A stretch of DNA of 64,000 nucleotides, taken from the NCBI GenBank assembly GCA_013398175.1, contig VZRZ01001217.1:2286465-2350464 (forward strand), read 5' to 3'. Within the stretch, counting starts at the first letter, position 1. Each line of letters opens with the position of its first letter. Of the stretch, positions 1 to 10,726 are shown piece after piece. The notes under the pieces were generated by a model. It searched no databases and was not told where the DNA came from. It saw only the letters and a list, made by a program, of their open reading frames with translations. This DNA is from Climacteris rufus (taxonomy: Eukaryota > Chordata > Aves > Passeriformes > Climacteridae). The translations under genes were made by a program, and so were the position numbers.

Positions 1-22
1 TGCTTCCCCCTCTCGTTTTCAG

Positions 23-2109
23 GGATGCTCTCAGCGACCTGGCCCTCCATTTTCTGAACAAAGTTAAGATCATGGTGGTTAAAGACATTGAAAGGGAGGA
101 CATTGAGTTTATATGTAAGGTAAGGTGGGTTATATAAATTATCAGTAGTGTTTAAAATCCACCCCAAAACCAACTGCCCAGCCAGGGCCAGTTTATTATG
201 ACACTTTCACAAGCTTCATGTTTTGACTGTAATGCAAGAACAGACATTTCCCTTAAAAACATTCCTGCTCTACTGAGCAGTCACAGTTCTGTAGAAGGAT
301 TCAGGACAGATGTAAAAGCCCTTGTGCATTTTACTGTCATATGCAGAAGAACAACATGCAGTGTAATTGCTGACTCTGCAGTCAGCTTCTGGATTAATTT
401 TTTCCCCGTTATTTTTTCAGACAATTGGAACTAAGCCTGTGGCTCACATTGACCAGTTCACCCCTGACATGCTGGGCTCAGCTGAGCTGGCAGAGGAGGT
501 CAATTTGAACGGTTCTGGGAAACTAATAAAGGTGAGTTCTCCTAAATTCTGAGTAGCCACTGCCTTGGGAAGTGCAGTGGTTTTGCTTGGCCAGACATCA
601 GCACTGTTACAGAGTTTGAAAATGCCAGTGGCAGTGTCTTTTTGTCCAAAACTTTTACTTTTTTTCCCAGTGTGAGTATTTGGTTTTATGGTTTAGATTA
701 CAGGCTGCACAAACCCTGGGAAAACTGTGAGCATCGTGGTCCGTGGATCCAACAAACTTGTCCTGGAGGAAGCTGAGCGTTCCATTCACGATGCCCTCTG
801 TGTCATAAGGTGCTTAGTTAAGAAAAGGTAACGTCTCAGTTTGCTTAATGTAGTGTGTTAATAACACACAGAGCCTAATTGTTTGTGCACTTGTGTGAGG
901 TGAGGTTTGATGCTCATTTGTGTCCCCTCAGAGCTCTGATTGCAGGGGGTGGAGCCCCGGAGATCGAGCTGGCGCTGCGGCTGAACGAGTACGCCCGGAC
1001 GCTGAAGGGGATGGAGTCCTACTGTGTCAGGGCCTATGGGGATGCTCTGGAGGTCATCCCCTCCACCCTGGCTGAGAATGCAGGGCTCAATCCCATTTCC
1101 ACAGTCACAGAGCTCAGAAACAGACATGCCCAGGGAGAGAAAACAGCTGGCATTAACGTCAGGAAGGTAATGAGTTCTAATACCTGGGTATTACAAGGAA
1201 AATGCTTAACCTCAGGGCTGGACTAGTGACAGGGAAGCTGGTGTCTCACAAGGGTAGCCTCCCTAAAATTAGCAGAGGGAAATTACAGCTTGTTCTCTCA
1301 AGGCCTTACCCTCAGCATTGATAATAGCAGTGTACCCACAGGAAAGAAATGTCCCATGTCTTTACAAAAGCATTTCAGCTACAACAATAGATCCATTTAG
1401 AATGATCCATCAGTATGATTTGCAGTGGAAGGTGTTCATAAATTAAGAGTAGCACCACAGCTGCTTCTCAATTGGTATTCAACCTTTTCTCTTGGCTAAC
1501 TTTGACTGGATATGTCAAGTGCTTGGGGGGAGAAGATGTGTAAAACTGTAACCCTCCTGTTGCAGATGGAAGAGTACAGGCCCTGTGCTGGTTTAGGAAT
1601 TGACTGTCCTCGGGATTCTGCTATAAGGAAGCCTGGTAAATGTAAATGTAGCCTGGCTTGCACAAAATAAAGGCTCCTTGTTCCCCTAGGGTGGCATTTC
1701 CAACATCTTGGAGGAGCTGGTTGTGCAGCCACTGCTGGTGTCCTTGAGCGCCTTGACTCTGGCGACAGAAACCGTGCGCAGCATTCTCAAGATCGATGAT
1801 GTGGTGAGTGCTGTTGGCATCTTGTTTTGGTTTATCTTCCTTCTCAAGCACCAGCATAGTTATTGTCATTAATTTGCTGTGCTTCAAAATACAACTGCTG
1901 GGTAGAGTGTTCTCAGTTTATGTGCTGCTTGAGACCATTCAGCCTTTGAATAACTGCAGTTAAAATGAAATGCATTATAAATACTGCACCTTAAAGTAAG
2001 GAATTAGAGCCGCTAAACCCCCTGGATCTTTAAACAAAGAAGGAATTGTGATGTATCCTGTGATTTCTTAGCCTGAGTTCACTCTTTGCAGGTGAACACT
2101 CGAGGATAA
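23..2109 (+). CDS. CCT4: CCT4, T-complex protein 1 subunit delta (3' part, last six exons)
   Basis: CCT4 is one of the eight subunits of the cytosolic chaperonin TRiC/CCT, which folds actin, tubulin and other proteins in an ATP-dependent cycle. The visible exons are 23-119, 421-531, 697-827, 932-1166, 1690-1803 and 2092-2109 (stop TAA). All have AG/GT boundaries and join in frame to about 234 residues, close to the C-terminal 43 percent of the 539-residue human protein. The first two exons encode the end of the apical domain (REDIEFICK, TKPVAHIDQF). The fourth holds the group II chaperonin nucleotide-site motif GGGAPE and the equatorial segment NPISTVTELRNRHAQGEKTAG. The fifth carries GGISNILEELVVQPL. 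The near-identity to vertebrate CCT4 makes the call secure. The protein ends NTRG, one Gly beyond the NTR end I recall for mammals. The 5' exons lie before the window. FAM161A follows in the same direction. Confidence 0.97.
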
Positions 2110-2310
2110 GCTGAGCAGGGAGGTGGGGACCATGGCCTTGAGCTCCTGCCCTGCAGCTGGAATATGGATTCCTCACCAAAAGCGCCTGTGTGAATTGTCT
2201 TAAACTCCACCAAGACTGATGTGCTTTGATCAGGTTTAACTTAAAATACTGTCTGTTTTCCAAAAGAAAATGCTGTTTTATCAATAAACACGCAGTAGTC
2301 TACCTGAGTC
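2110..2310 (+). terminator. CCT4: CCT4 3' UTR and poly(A) signal
   Basis: A short 3' untranslated region follows the CCT4 stop. A canonical AATAAA lies at 2283-2288, and a T/GT-rich stretch follows from about 2305 (tctttgctgtgtgg), as expected downstream of a cleavage site. The exact cleavage position is inferred. Confidence 0.8.
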
Positions 2311-3390
2311 TTTGCTGTGTGGTACTGTTAGAAATAAGGTAAACCTTTTGTTACATTTGCTTGTCTGTGCTCTGTGTTCCTCCTTATCTCTGAAAAGTTT
2401 AATGGTAAATAATTAGCTCTTGTGATACTTTCTAAAAACACCCTTGAAGTGCACTCTAGTAACTGCTGCTCCAAAAGCTTTCCCTAAGGGAGTGCTGTTA
2501 CTGCCCTTAACGAGGCCGGGCCTAGAGGGGAGGAGGATCTTTGCAGTGGTAGCACTTGGGAGCACATCCCATCCCTTGCTCTGCTTTGTCTCCTGCGGCC
2601 TGAAGGGATTCCTGATGCCATCACATGAGCCAGAGAGCTCTTCACCTGGTTTCTTTCCCCTGCCCCCAGATCAAGTGGTTTTCCCAAACCTGGCTGAGAA
2701 GTCACTGTTCTATAATAATGCAAATCACAGTTTTCTAGCTTCTGATTCTTAGTGTGACATTTTAAATTTACCATTTCATCTCCATTACTGCTATATTGAA
2801 ACAACCTCATTCTTCTTTATGTTTAAAGGAGAGTGTTTCTTCCATGAGTGCTTTCATTTCCTTTCACGACTGGTTGGAGCTGGAGCTTTTGAGTCAACTT
2901 TCCACCAGGGTGTTGACCTGCCGTTGCTAGGACTTGCCAAACAGAACAAACAGAATAATTCAAATACTAATTAATAAATTAGACAGTCGTTTTGGGCATT
3001 AATATTCTGTATCAATTATTCATTGCCCGTTTAAAATTGCAAAGGATGCCTTACCCCACAAGGTTACGCTCAACAATGATCTCTCAGTTTAGGTACTCTG
3101 ATTAAAGATTTCATTCCCCATTATCAGAGACTTAAAATTTTTGACAAGAATTACAACAATTATGTATGATTTCGTACACAGAAAGTATTTGTAATTTCAC
3201 TATAATAAATAGGTCTATCCATCATTAATGCCTCTTTGTAGAGGCAGAATGTTCCTGTTTATCCTCATTGAGGATGGGATATTCCTAGTGCAGAATCTTC
3301 CAGGTTATCCCGGTTTAGCCTTACCCTGTAATTGCTTACCTGAAGCACAAACCGCAAGATGGAAAAAGCTTCTCTCATAACTTGAGGGTG
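2311..3390. other. CCT4-FAM161A intergenic spacer
   Basis: This is about 1.1 kb of mostly AT-rich, non-coding sequence between two genes in the same orientation. ORFs here are short and show no family match. At 2922 there is a partial X-box-like half site (GTTGCTAGG) of the kind bound by RFX factors at ciliary genes. The second half is poor, so this is only a suggestion. Confidence 0.6.
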
Positions 3391-3394
3391 CACA

Positions 3395-3840
3395 AAACCG
3401 CGGGCTCGCCAGTGCGAGTTACAGGCTCCGACTGCAATCCTGCCAAGAGTTAGAAGGCCGGGGCAGAGGTGCGGGCAGCGAACGGGCGGGGCTGGCTCGG
3501 GCCGGGCGGTTAACGCGCTCCCCCCGTCCGGGGCCGCCTCCGCGGGGCGGAGCGGGAACCGCCTCCCTCGCCTTTCCCGCCGGGATGGAGGCCTCGCACC
3601 GGGCCGCCCGCCTGGCCGCCTCCTGCCTCCGCACGCCGCTGGACCCGCGCACCCGGGCGCCCGCCGCGCTCTACGAGCGGGGACCGCCGCCCGCCGCGCA
3701 GGTACCGGGGAACGCGGGGACAGGGGCTCGGCTCATTCCGCCCTGCAGAGCGGCGGCTCCGCGGCACCGGGGCACAGGGGCCAGGCAGCGGGGACAGCGG
3801 GCACACGGCCCCGCGGCAGCGCCCGGCCCTTGATGCGCCT
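3395..3840 (+). promoter_or_regulatory. FAM161A: CpG-island promoter of FAM161A
   Basis: GC content and CpG density rise sharply here compared with both flanks. The island covers the sequence just before the first coding exon, the exon itself and the start of intron 1. A GC box (GGGCGGGGC) lies at 3484-3492 and another GC-rich Sp1-like site near 3540-3550. No TATA box is visible, which fits a dispersed CpG-island promoter. The transcription start cannot be fixed from sequence alone. Confidence 0.8.
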
Positions 3841-6800
3841 GGGGAGCAGATGGAGGAATGGCCGTGCCCAGGCTCGGGTCGGCCCGCGGTAGAAACCAGC
3901 CTGGGTTTGTACGCAGTGGTGGCAGCAGCAGGATCAGAGAGGTGCTGGGTGCCTGGCGCTGGGTGTTCTGTACTGTAAACTCTCTCATCACGTAATTCCC
4001 ATTGCACTCTGCTGGGGAAAAAACGAGTTAAGAGATTTTTGCAGTGAAAACCTGACAAAGCATAAACAAGACTTTTCATTGGGACATCAAATCTTATTAA
4101 AATACCTCTGTGTGGAAAAGCAGTATTCTAATTTTTAGATAAAGTGCCTTTTTAAAACATGGTGCTTAAAAATAACAAAATGAAGCCTTTATAATGCAGG
4201 CTAACGTAGCTTCAGTAACTTCTCTGACTTGTGTAAACTTTACAAATACTTCAAGGATGATACCTGCACACAGCTGCAAGCTGTCAAACAGTGTTGGAAA
4301 TATAAGCTGTGCAGAATCCCTGTCATTTCACAGCAGGTTATGGAAATGGGAATAAACATTTATGCACCAGATCTTTAATGACTTATTTTTAGAGTGCCTA
4401 TGGAAATGAGAGCCAGAGAAAGTTCTATTTGCTTGTAAATAAAGGTATTTTTAGAGCTGCATAGTAATCAAGGAAAAATTACACTTTACAAAATAGCTTT
4501 TTCTTTTCTTTTGATATGTCCTTTTGATCAAATTTCCTGTTATAAATATATTGATTACAGGGTAGACTTGGGAATTTTTACAGGCTTTAAAGAGGACCCT
4601 TAGGATATAAATTAATATGCAATAAAATAATTCAATGTAATTCTACATTAACATTTGTGTACAGGTATCTCTATTTGGAGTTACTGTATCATTCATTAGA
4701 CTCAATTAGGATAAAGCAATATTAAGAACCGTGTTCCCCTTCCTCCTAGCAGAAAAATTTACAAACATCTCTTCTAGGATGGCTTTGATTTGGATTCAAA
4801 CACCAAGAGAGAGCAGAACCCCCCTCCAAAGAGAGACTGTGACAAGTGGATAGATTTTTCCAAAATGTGCAATTCAAATCAAGAGTATTACTTGAAGCTA
4901 GAAGAGTTGAAGAACGCCCACCTGGAGACCATGGCAAAATTGGAAAGTATGTATCGAAACAAACTGTATTTAAAAGGAGCACAACCCCTGGACAAGAGAA
5001 ATGACATTTCTCCAAAGGGTTGTAGGTAAGTTGGGGGGCACTTTTTAGCTGAAGATTCCCAAATGCTTTGCAGGCAGCTGTGAAAGAGCAGGGTGTGTTT
5101 TGGGGGCTGGAAAGTGCTACCCTCCCAATCTCCCACAAGCAGATAATCAGAGAATAGTGTTTTGATAATAGAAACGCTCCTTACCTTGCTAATGGTCTGT
5201 GAGATTTAGAGGTGGCTGTGCAGCAGGGACAGGGCAGGATGTTTAGAAAAGCACAGGGCCTTCCCCAGGTCAGGAAGTGCTGACTTGATGATCAGCACTG
5301 AAGTAGGATCTGAATGGAGTGCCCAGTGTGCCGCTTTTCCCCCTTCTCTTCCCCCTCAGCCACTGTCATTTTTGTTTCTGGTGATGATTCCTTAAAGTGG
5401 AAATCACTGGCTTTGTATCAATGTTGGACTGGCTCAAACCAAAGTGGTTTTTTTTTTCCTTTTTCAAGGCCAACTTGGGACAAGAGCTCGTATCAGCCTC
5501 TTAACTTGCACAAATCCTTTTCAGAGTCGGACTTAAGTGATCCCTTGGGCTCAAGTATATCCGATGTGTCTGATGAAGAATTAGTTTTTGAAGAAAATGG
5601 CAGTGAAACTGGATCATCCTCATTTGCTAAGCAACAGATTGAAAAGATGTGGGATGGGTTCTGTGTGGAAGACTACATCTCCCGTGCCCAGCACAGCTTG
5701 CCCAGCTCCCCAGCCTGCAGGAAGGTGCGGAAGAAACAGAAAGCGTGGTCACCCCGAGTCACCGTGCCCAAGCCTTTCCAGATGACCATCAGAGAAGCTC
5801 AGAAGAAAGAACAGAACGTCAAATCCAAGTCACAGATTGAACTGGAGAACCACTTATTGAAGAAGCAACTAGAGGAGGAAGCAGAGTGTCAGAAAAAATT
5901 CCGAGCCAATCCCGTGCCCGCTGCCGTGTTCCTCCCGCTCTACCACGACATCGTGCAGCGAAACGAGGAGCGCAGGAGGTCTGTGAGGGAGAGGAGCAAA
6001 CTCAAGCTCTTGGCTTCCCAAAAGCCATTTAAATTCATTGAGAGAGAGAGGCAAAGGAGTGAAATCAGGAAAATGCAATTAAGAGACCTTTCCCCGCCTG
6101 AAAATAAGATTAAAGTGTTCAGAGCGAAGCCAGTTCCCAAATGTGTTTATAGCCCGGACTTTAATGACAAGCTAAAGGAGGAGCAGCTCTACAGAGAAAT
6201 CAGGATCAGGATGAGAGCTGAGGAGCTGCTGAGAAATTCATCTGTACCCAACAGCAGACTGGCCTTAAAAGACAGCAACAAAAAGAAGAAACACAAGAGC
6301 ATGGAGCCAAAGCAAACGGAACAGAAACCCAGGACCAAAGCAAGCATTCCAAATTTTGAACTCCTGCATGAGAAATTTCAGAAACGGCTCCTGCAGCAAA
6401 AAAAGGCGAAACACCTCACAGTCTGCGAGCCTTTCAACCTTCTTACTTCATACATTCCCTCAAACAAGGACAAGATTCTGAAGGACATTGAAGAGGATGA
6501 GGAGAAGCTGAAGGAAACACGGTGGCCCTTTGCCTCTCCCAGAAGGAAACCTCAGAGGGGACAGCCCAGTGCAAATTCCCATCTCCTGGGCTCGGGGAAA
6601 TCCACAGCTCCCAAAAACACAGAATCTGTGAGACAACGGCTACAAGCCCTAAGGTGACCACTTGGAGATGCTCTGCTTTCTATATACTTGAAAAGTAGAT
6701 TTTTGGGGGGTATTTTAACATGTAGTTAGTTCTTCCATGCAGTGGATATAGGAGTTAATTTGTTAATAGAAGGACTGTAAATTTTAGAATACTTAAATAT

Positions 6801-9800
6801 AGGATTTTATTAGTACTTATTATTGTTAAAGCACATATTTGTGAGAATGTCCCTAGGAAGAAGACAAATGACTGCTGTTCCCCAGGATATCCTGAATCCC
6901 TTAAAATGGCACATACCTCGTGTCCTCTCATGGCAACCCTGTTTTCACCCTCTTTTTCTCTGTGCAACTATCTTTGCCAAAGTTTCCTTTGGAGTCTTGG
7001 TCTTGATTTAAAGTGAATTCAGCCTTAGCTTGTTTTCCCCACCAGGAATTCACTTGAGGAAAAGAGAAAGCTGGAAGAACAACAAAAAAGGAACAGAACA
7101 AAGCAGAAACAAAGAATGAAAAAATTCCAGAGAATTGTAATGGCTCGGGCTGAGGCCAATGACCCACATCAGAGCCTAGCTCAGATGTCTAAATCCAGAT
7201 TAAAAACATTCAGGTATTTTGTTGCATTCCCCTGAATCCTGAACATCTCATTCACCAGTGAGGAGGAGAGGTTCAGGATTGCATTGTATGTTAAACATAC
7301 AATGTGTAAAAAAAAATTAGCATAGTCTAAGTTTACATAATTACATATGACATATTAAACATGGTGCAAGCAGCTGGTAAAAAAGTGGTCAGATTTAGGA
7401 TCGCAACTGGAAATTGTTGCCAATATATATTGAACTCAATAGAGTATAGATATAAAAATACCTAGAGAGTATAGAAATAGATATATTCTACCTTGTGGTT
7501 ATAGATCAGCTAACAGGGGACTCCTGTGTTTTCTCAATTGATGCATCAACTACAGAGGAAAAGCTGATAGAAATCAAAAGGAAAGGAGCAGTGTAGATAC
7601 AGAACATCCTTGGAGAGCTGGACACTGCACTGGTGTTGGTACAGCTTTGGTGCAGCAGTGACCATCTCAGAATCCACTTCTTTGTCCCAGCAGGCCCCCA
7701 CTGAAAAGGGAAATTAGAGCAGGACTATTATTTTAACTTTGCACATGTAACAGCAGTGACCCAGGAAGCTGCTGCTGCTCAGGAGCAACGGGATCCAAAG
7801 TCACCTGGAGCAGAGACACAATGCAAACACTGCCTGTGTACAACTGGGAAAAGCAGTAGCCAGGGAAGAACACAAGGGCCTTCTTGGAGTGCTGTAAGCT
7901 GCCACTCCAGATGGCTCCAGCTCTGACACAGATCTAACCCCATGATTGCTGCTTGACCTCGTTTCGGGGCTAATTTAACCCTTTCTGCTTTTCTAATCCA
8001 AAAAAATACTTTGTTCAAACAGGATGAAGCCTTTAGTGGGGTTTGTGATGTGGCCTGGCACGCTGGCACTGCTGCAGTACTGTCAATTTAAGGTGCTGTT
8101 AGGGGGACATGGTGAGAGGCACTGACTGCTCTGCCCCTGTTGCCTCGTGCCTGGGCAGGATTCTTGGGCAGCAGTGCTGAATCCTCATTTGCAGTGACCT
8201 GGCCCACTGTTGCTAACAGGAGCTTTACCATGGATGTGTCCTCGGGCACGTGAGCTGCTGACTCTGGGACAGAAGCAGAAAACACCTGCAGTCAGAGTAG
8301 GTGGAGAAGTAAGGGAGACAGGGGGTGTGTTTTGATGGGATTGCAGTTCATTCAACAGCAAACTACACATGAGAGGTGTAGCTTAATCAGACTTCAGGAG
8401 CTCTTGTCTGTGTGTAAAATGATGTAATTACACAGCAAGATGAGTTCCCTGGTGCTGATGCAGGAGGCTGGGACAAGTGTTTAACCCAACAATGCTCATT
8501 TCAGCACAGCTGGGCAACAAGGTCTGTCAGTGAAAGTGCTTTTTCAAGCAAGGGGCAGCATGGCATGCTATGAAATCAACATTTAAAATACCCTAAATAG
8601 CAATTAAAAAAAAAAATCCCCCAAACTCCCAAGAATCTGAACTCAGCCTCTGTTTATCCTCAGTAGCCAGGACCTGCCTCAGCTTAGCCAATGACTCCAG
8701 AGCTGGGTTTGTTCAGTACTTACCTCTTCTGTATCTTGAATTACAACAACATTTCATTTGTTATGAGCAATTTAACACTGCTGTAGAAAATGACTCCTTG
8801 TATTTATAAATTAACAATGATTTCTCTTGTACTCTGCTCCCCTTAGGAACAACGAGAAGCAGAGAAGGCAGGAATATTTGCAAGAGTTGCAAGAAATGCA
8901 AGAAAGAGTCAAACAAAGGCCATTGCTTTTTGAAAGAGTCACTCAGGTTGCCTTCTTTCTGTATTATTAATTATTAATCTTGACTGATACTGGATAAGAC
9001 ATTTGTAGTCAAACATTTTTAGAAGAGACCTGAAAAATACTTTTCAGAGCAGTTTCAGTCTCTGTTGCCCCATCTCCATGTAAATATTAGTAATTTTTGT
9101 GCCATGCTTGCTCAGGGCACAGAGAATTGTTGTAAATGTGTGTCTGGTTCAGTTACAACATGAGTAACTCTGACAACCAAACATTGCCAGTACAGAACAG
9201 GAAAATCTGCTATGAAATTTTCAAGTATTGCTTTGCCATTCTTACCTGCAGTAAATGATCATTCCACTTGTCAGCTGCAATTATTTAGTAATATAAATAA
9301 AAGTATCAAAAGACAGGCATTTAATGCATTGGATAACATAAAACCATTGTGTTTTTCCTACAGAAAAATGCCAGAATAGCTGCAGAAAAGCATTATTCCA
9401 ACAGACTGAGAGCACTGGGGATATGCCCAGAGTTTGTTTCAAAGAAAGGACAAACAGCTAAGTCACTGCAATTCCCCACTGCTGGAGATTTTACCTCCAT
9501 TGCTGTCAGAGAAAGGTACAGATTACTGAAGGCTTTTTTTTTATCCACTACATATCTAATAATCAGAACATTTTTCATGTGTAGATTTGGGGTTTTTGAA
9601 AGGATTTTTAGTATTTCCCAGGGAACTATTCAACTCTGTGGTTTGCTTTACTAATGTTAGTGTTAGTATGTACTTTGGATTGTTTTTCCTGAATTAAATA
9701 TGATTTCATAAATCAGAGGAGAGCACTGGTTGTGTTATGTAATGCACTTCAAAGCAAAACGAAGAAAGGCTTTTTGTTTGTTCCTTTCATCAGAAACTCT

Positions 9801-10726
9801 GGCAGGTTGCTGTAAGTCACTACTTTTCACTTTTTTATATTTTACCTTTACATGTTTTAAATGAGCATTATTAAAAGTAGTTTTAAGTATCCATTAGGTG
9901 TTACAATTTAAAAGGAAGCAGAAATAAGAAAAAATTAGGATATTTAAGTAATACTGTTATTTCTAGCATGAAGAGAGACTCTGGTGTCCCCCCTCCCTTT
10001 TCATTCCCCAGTCCCACTCCAGCCAAGACTACCAGGGTTTGTCCTAGATTACATAAAGGAAGTTTACAACCTACTGGAAAGCATCTTCCCAGAAAATAAA
10101 ATCCCACATGCAATTTTTGTCTTTTCAGAATCATCAAGGTAAAAGTGAAAGAAAGGGAAGCCTTTGAGGAAGCAGCTGATGACAATCCCCAGGCTGAGCA
10201 GTGCTGGGAGGAGGAAGAGGAAGGAAAAGGTGTCAAAACCTCCACCCCAGATGAGTCCAGTGAGCTGGAGGATGAGGAAGAGGCCAGAGCCAGCCATAAA
10301 CATGAATCCAGCTTCTCCTCTGGCCAGCACAGCAAGGAGGAAGAGGAGGAAGAAAAGGCAGGTTCATCACTTGGCCATTCCCAGGAGGAGGAGGAGGAGG
10401 AAGAGGAAGGAAAGGCAAATCCATCACTTGGCCATTCCCAGGAGGAAGAGGAGGAGGAGGAAGAGGAAGGAAAGGCAAATCCATCACTTGGCCATTCCCA
10501 GGAGGAAGAGGAGGAGGAGGAAGAGGAAAGAAAGGCAAACCCTTCACTTGGCCATTCCCAGGAGGAGGAGGAGGAGTGCAGCCCCAGCTCTGGGCCTGAG
10601 GGCTCCCAGGAGCAGGGAGAGGGAGCTCAGTCAGACCCTGAGGCTGAGGGTGCTTTCCAATATACTGATGAGGAATATGAGAGTGATGATTCTGCAGAGA
10701 AGGCCACTGATGAGGAGGGTGACTGA
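3585..10726 (+). CDS. FAM161A: FAM161A, ciliary/centrosomal microtubule-binding protein (seven coding exons, complete)
   Basis: FAM161A binds microtubules and belongs to the inner scaffold of centrioles and the photoreceptor connecting cilium; loss of the human gene causes retinitis pigmentosa (RP28). Coding exons are 3585-3701, 4778-5025, 5469-6653, 7046-7213, 8847-8946, 9364-9515 and 10129-10726. All junctions are AG/GT and the phases agree, giving 2568 nt and 855 residues. The start ATG at 3585 lies in the CpG island in a good context (cgggATGg). Exon 3 is the large central exon, with a charged coiled-coil-like stretch near residues 243-265 and two related motifs, FRANPVP (266-272) and FRAKPVP (339-345), of the UPF0564 domain. 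Exons 4-6 continue this domain (SLAQMSKSR, RPLLFERVTQ, KNARIAAEKHYSNRL). Exon 7 encodes a long acidic tail (residues 657-855) with Glu-rich tandem repeats, which makes the protein longer than the human forms (660 and 716 residues). FAM161B is less likely because the synteny with CCT4 and the C-terminal exons fit FAM161A. Confidence 0.96.
3702..4777 (+). other. FAM161A: FAM161A intron 1
   Basis: The donor is CAG|gtaccg and the acceptor is cttctag|GATGGC. The first 130 bases are still part of the CpG island; the rest is AT-rich. I see no second gene in it. Confidence 0.85.
7046..7213 (+). other. FAM161A: FAM161A exon 4, in-frame cassette exon (168 nt)
   Basis: This exon encodes about 56 residues rich in Lys, Arg, Gln and Glu (EEKRKLEEQQKRNRTKQKQR...), likely a coiled coil, ending in SLAQMSKSRLKTF. 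Exons 3 and 4 both end in the same phase, so skipping exon 4 keeps the reading frame. The 56-codon length equals the difference between the two human isoforms (716 and 660 residues), so it corresponds to the human alternatively spliced exon 4. The donor AG|gtattt is weaker than its neighbours. Confidence 0.85.
7214..8846 (+). other. FAM161A: FAM161A intron 4
   Basis: This 1.6 kb intron contains a perfect 10-bp inverted repeat at 7282-7304 and otherwise unremarkable sequence. The short ORFs seen in it on both strands match nothing I recognise. Confidence 0.8.
7282..7304. repeat. Perfect 10-bp inverted repeat with 3-nt loop
   Basis: The arms CATTGTATGT (7282-7291) and ACATACAATG (7295-7304) are exact reverse complements around TAA. 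It lies inside FAM161A intron 4. The stem is short, so function is unknown. Confidence 0.9.
10364..10577 (+). repeat. FAM161A: Coding minisatellite: four 57-60 bp Glu-rich units in FAM161A exon 7
   Basis: Four units begin at about 10364, 10421, 10481 and 10541. Each reads SLGHSQ followed by five to nine Glu residues; the first three close with GKANP, RKANP or a close variant (residues about 736-806). Units 2 and 3 are almost identical at the DNA level, which points to recent expansion. The coding strand is nearly pure purine (GGAGGAAGAG runs) in the Glu blocks. Copy number is likely to vary between individuals and species. Confidence 0.93.

Noticed and set aside
3510..4079. 189-codon minus-strand ORF over the FAM161A promoter
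   Set aside because: CpG islands have few stop codons. The translation is low-complexity Arg/Pro/Gly and matches nothing recognisable.
5314..5468. ATG-initiated upstream extension of the large FAM161A exon
   Set aside because: The frame is open by chance through the intron. The acceptor tttttcaag|G at 5468/5469 and the phase of exon 2 show that the exon starts at 5469.
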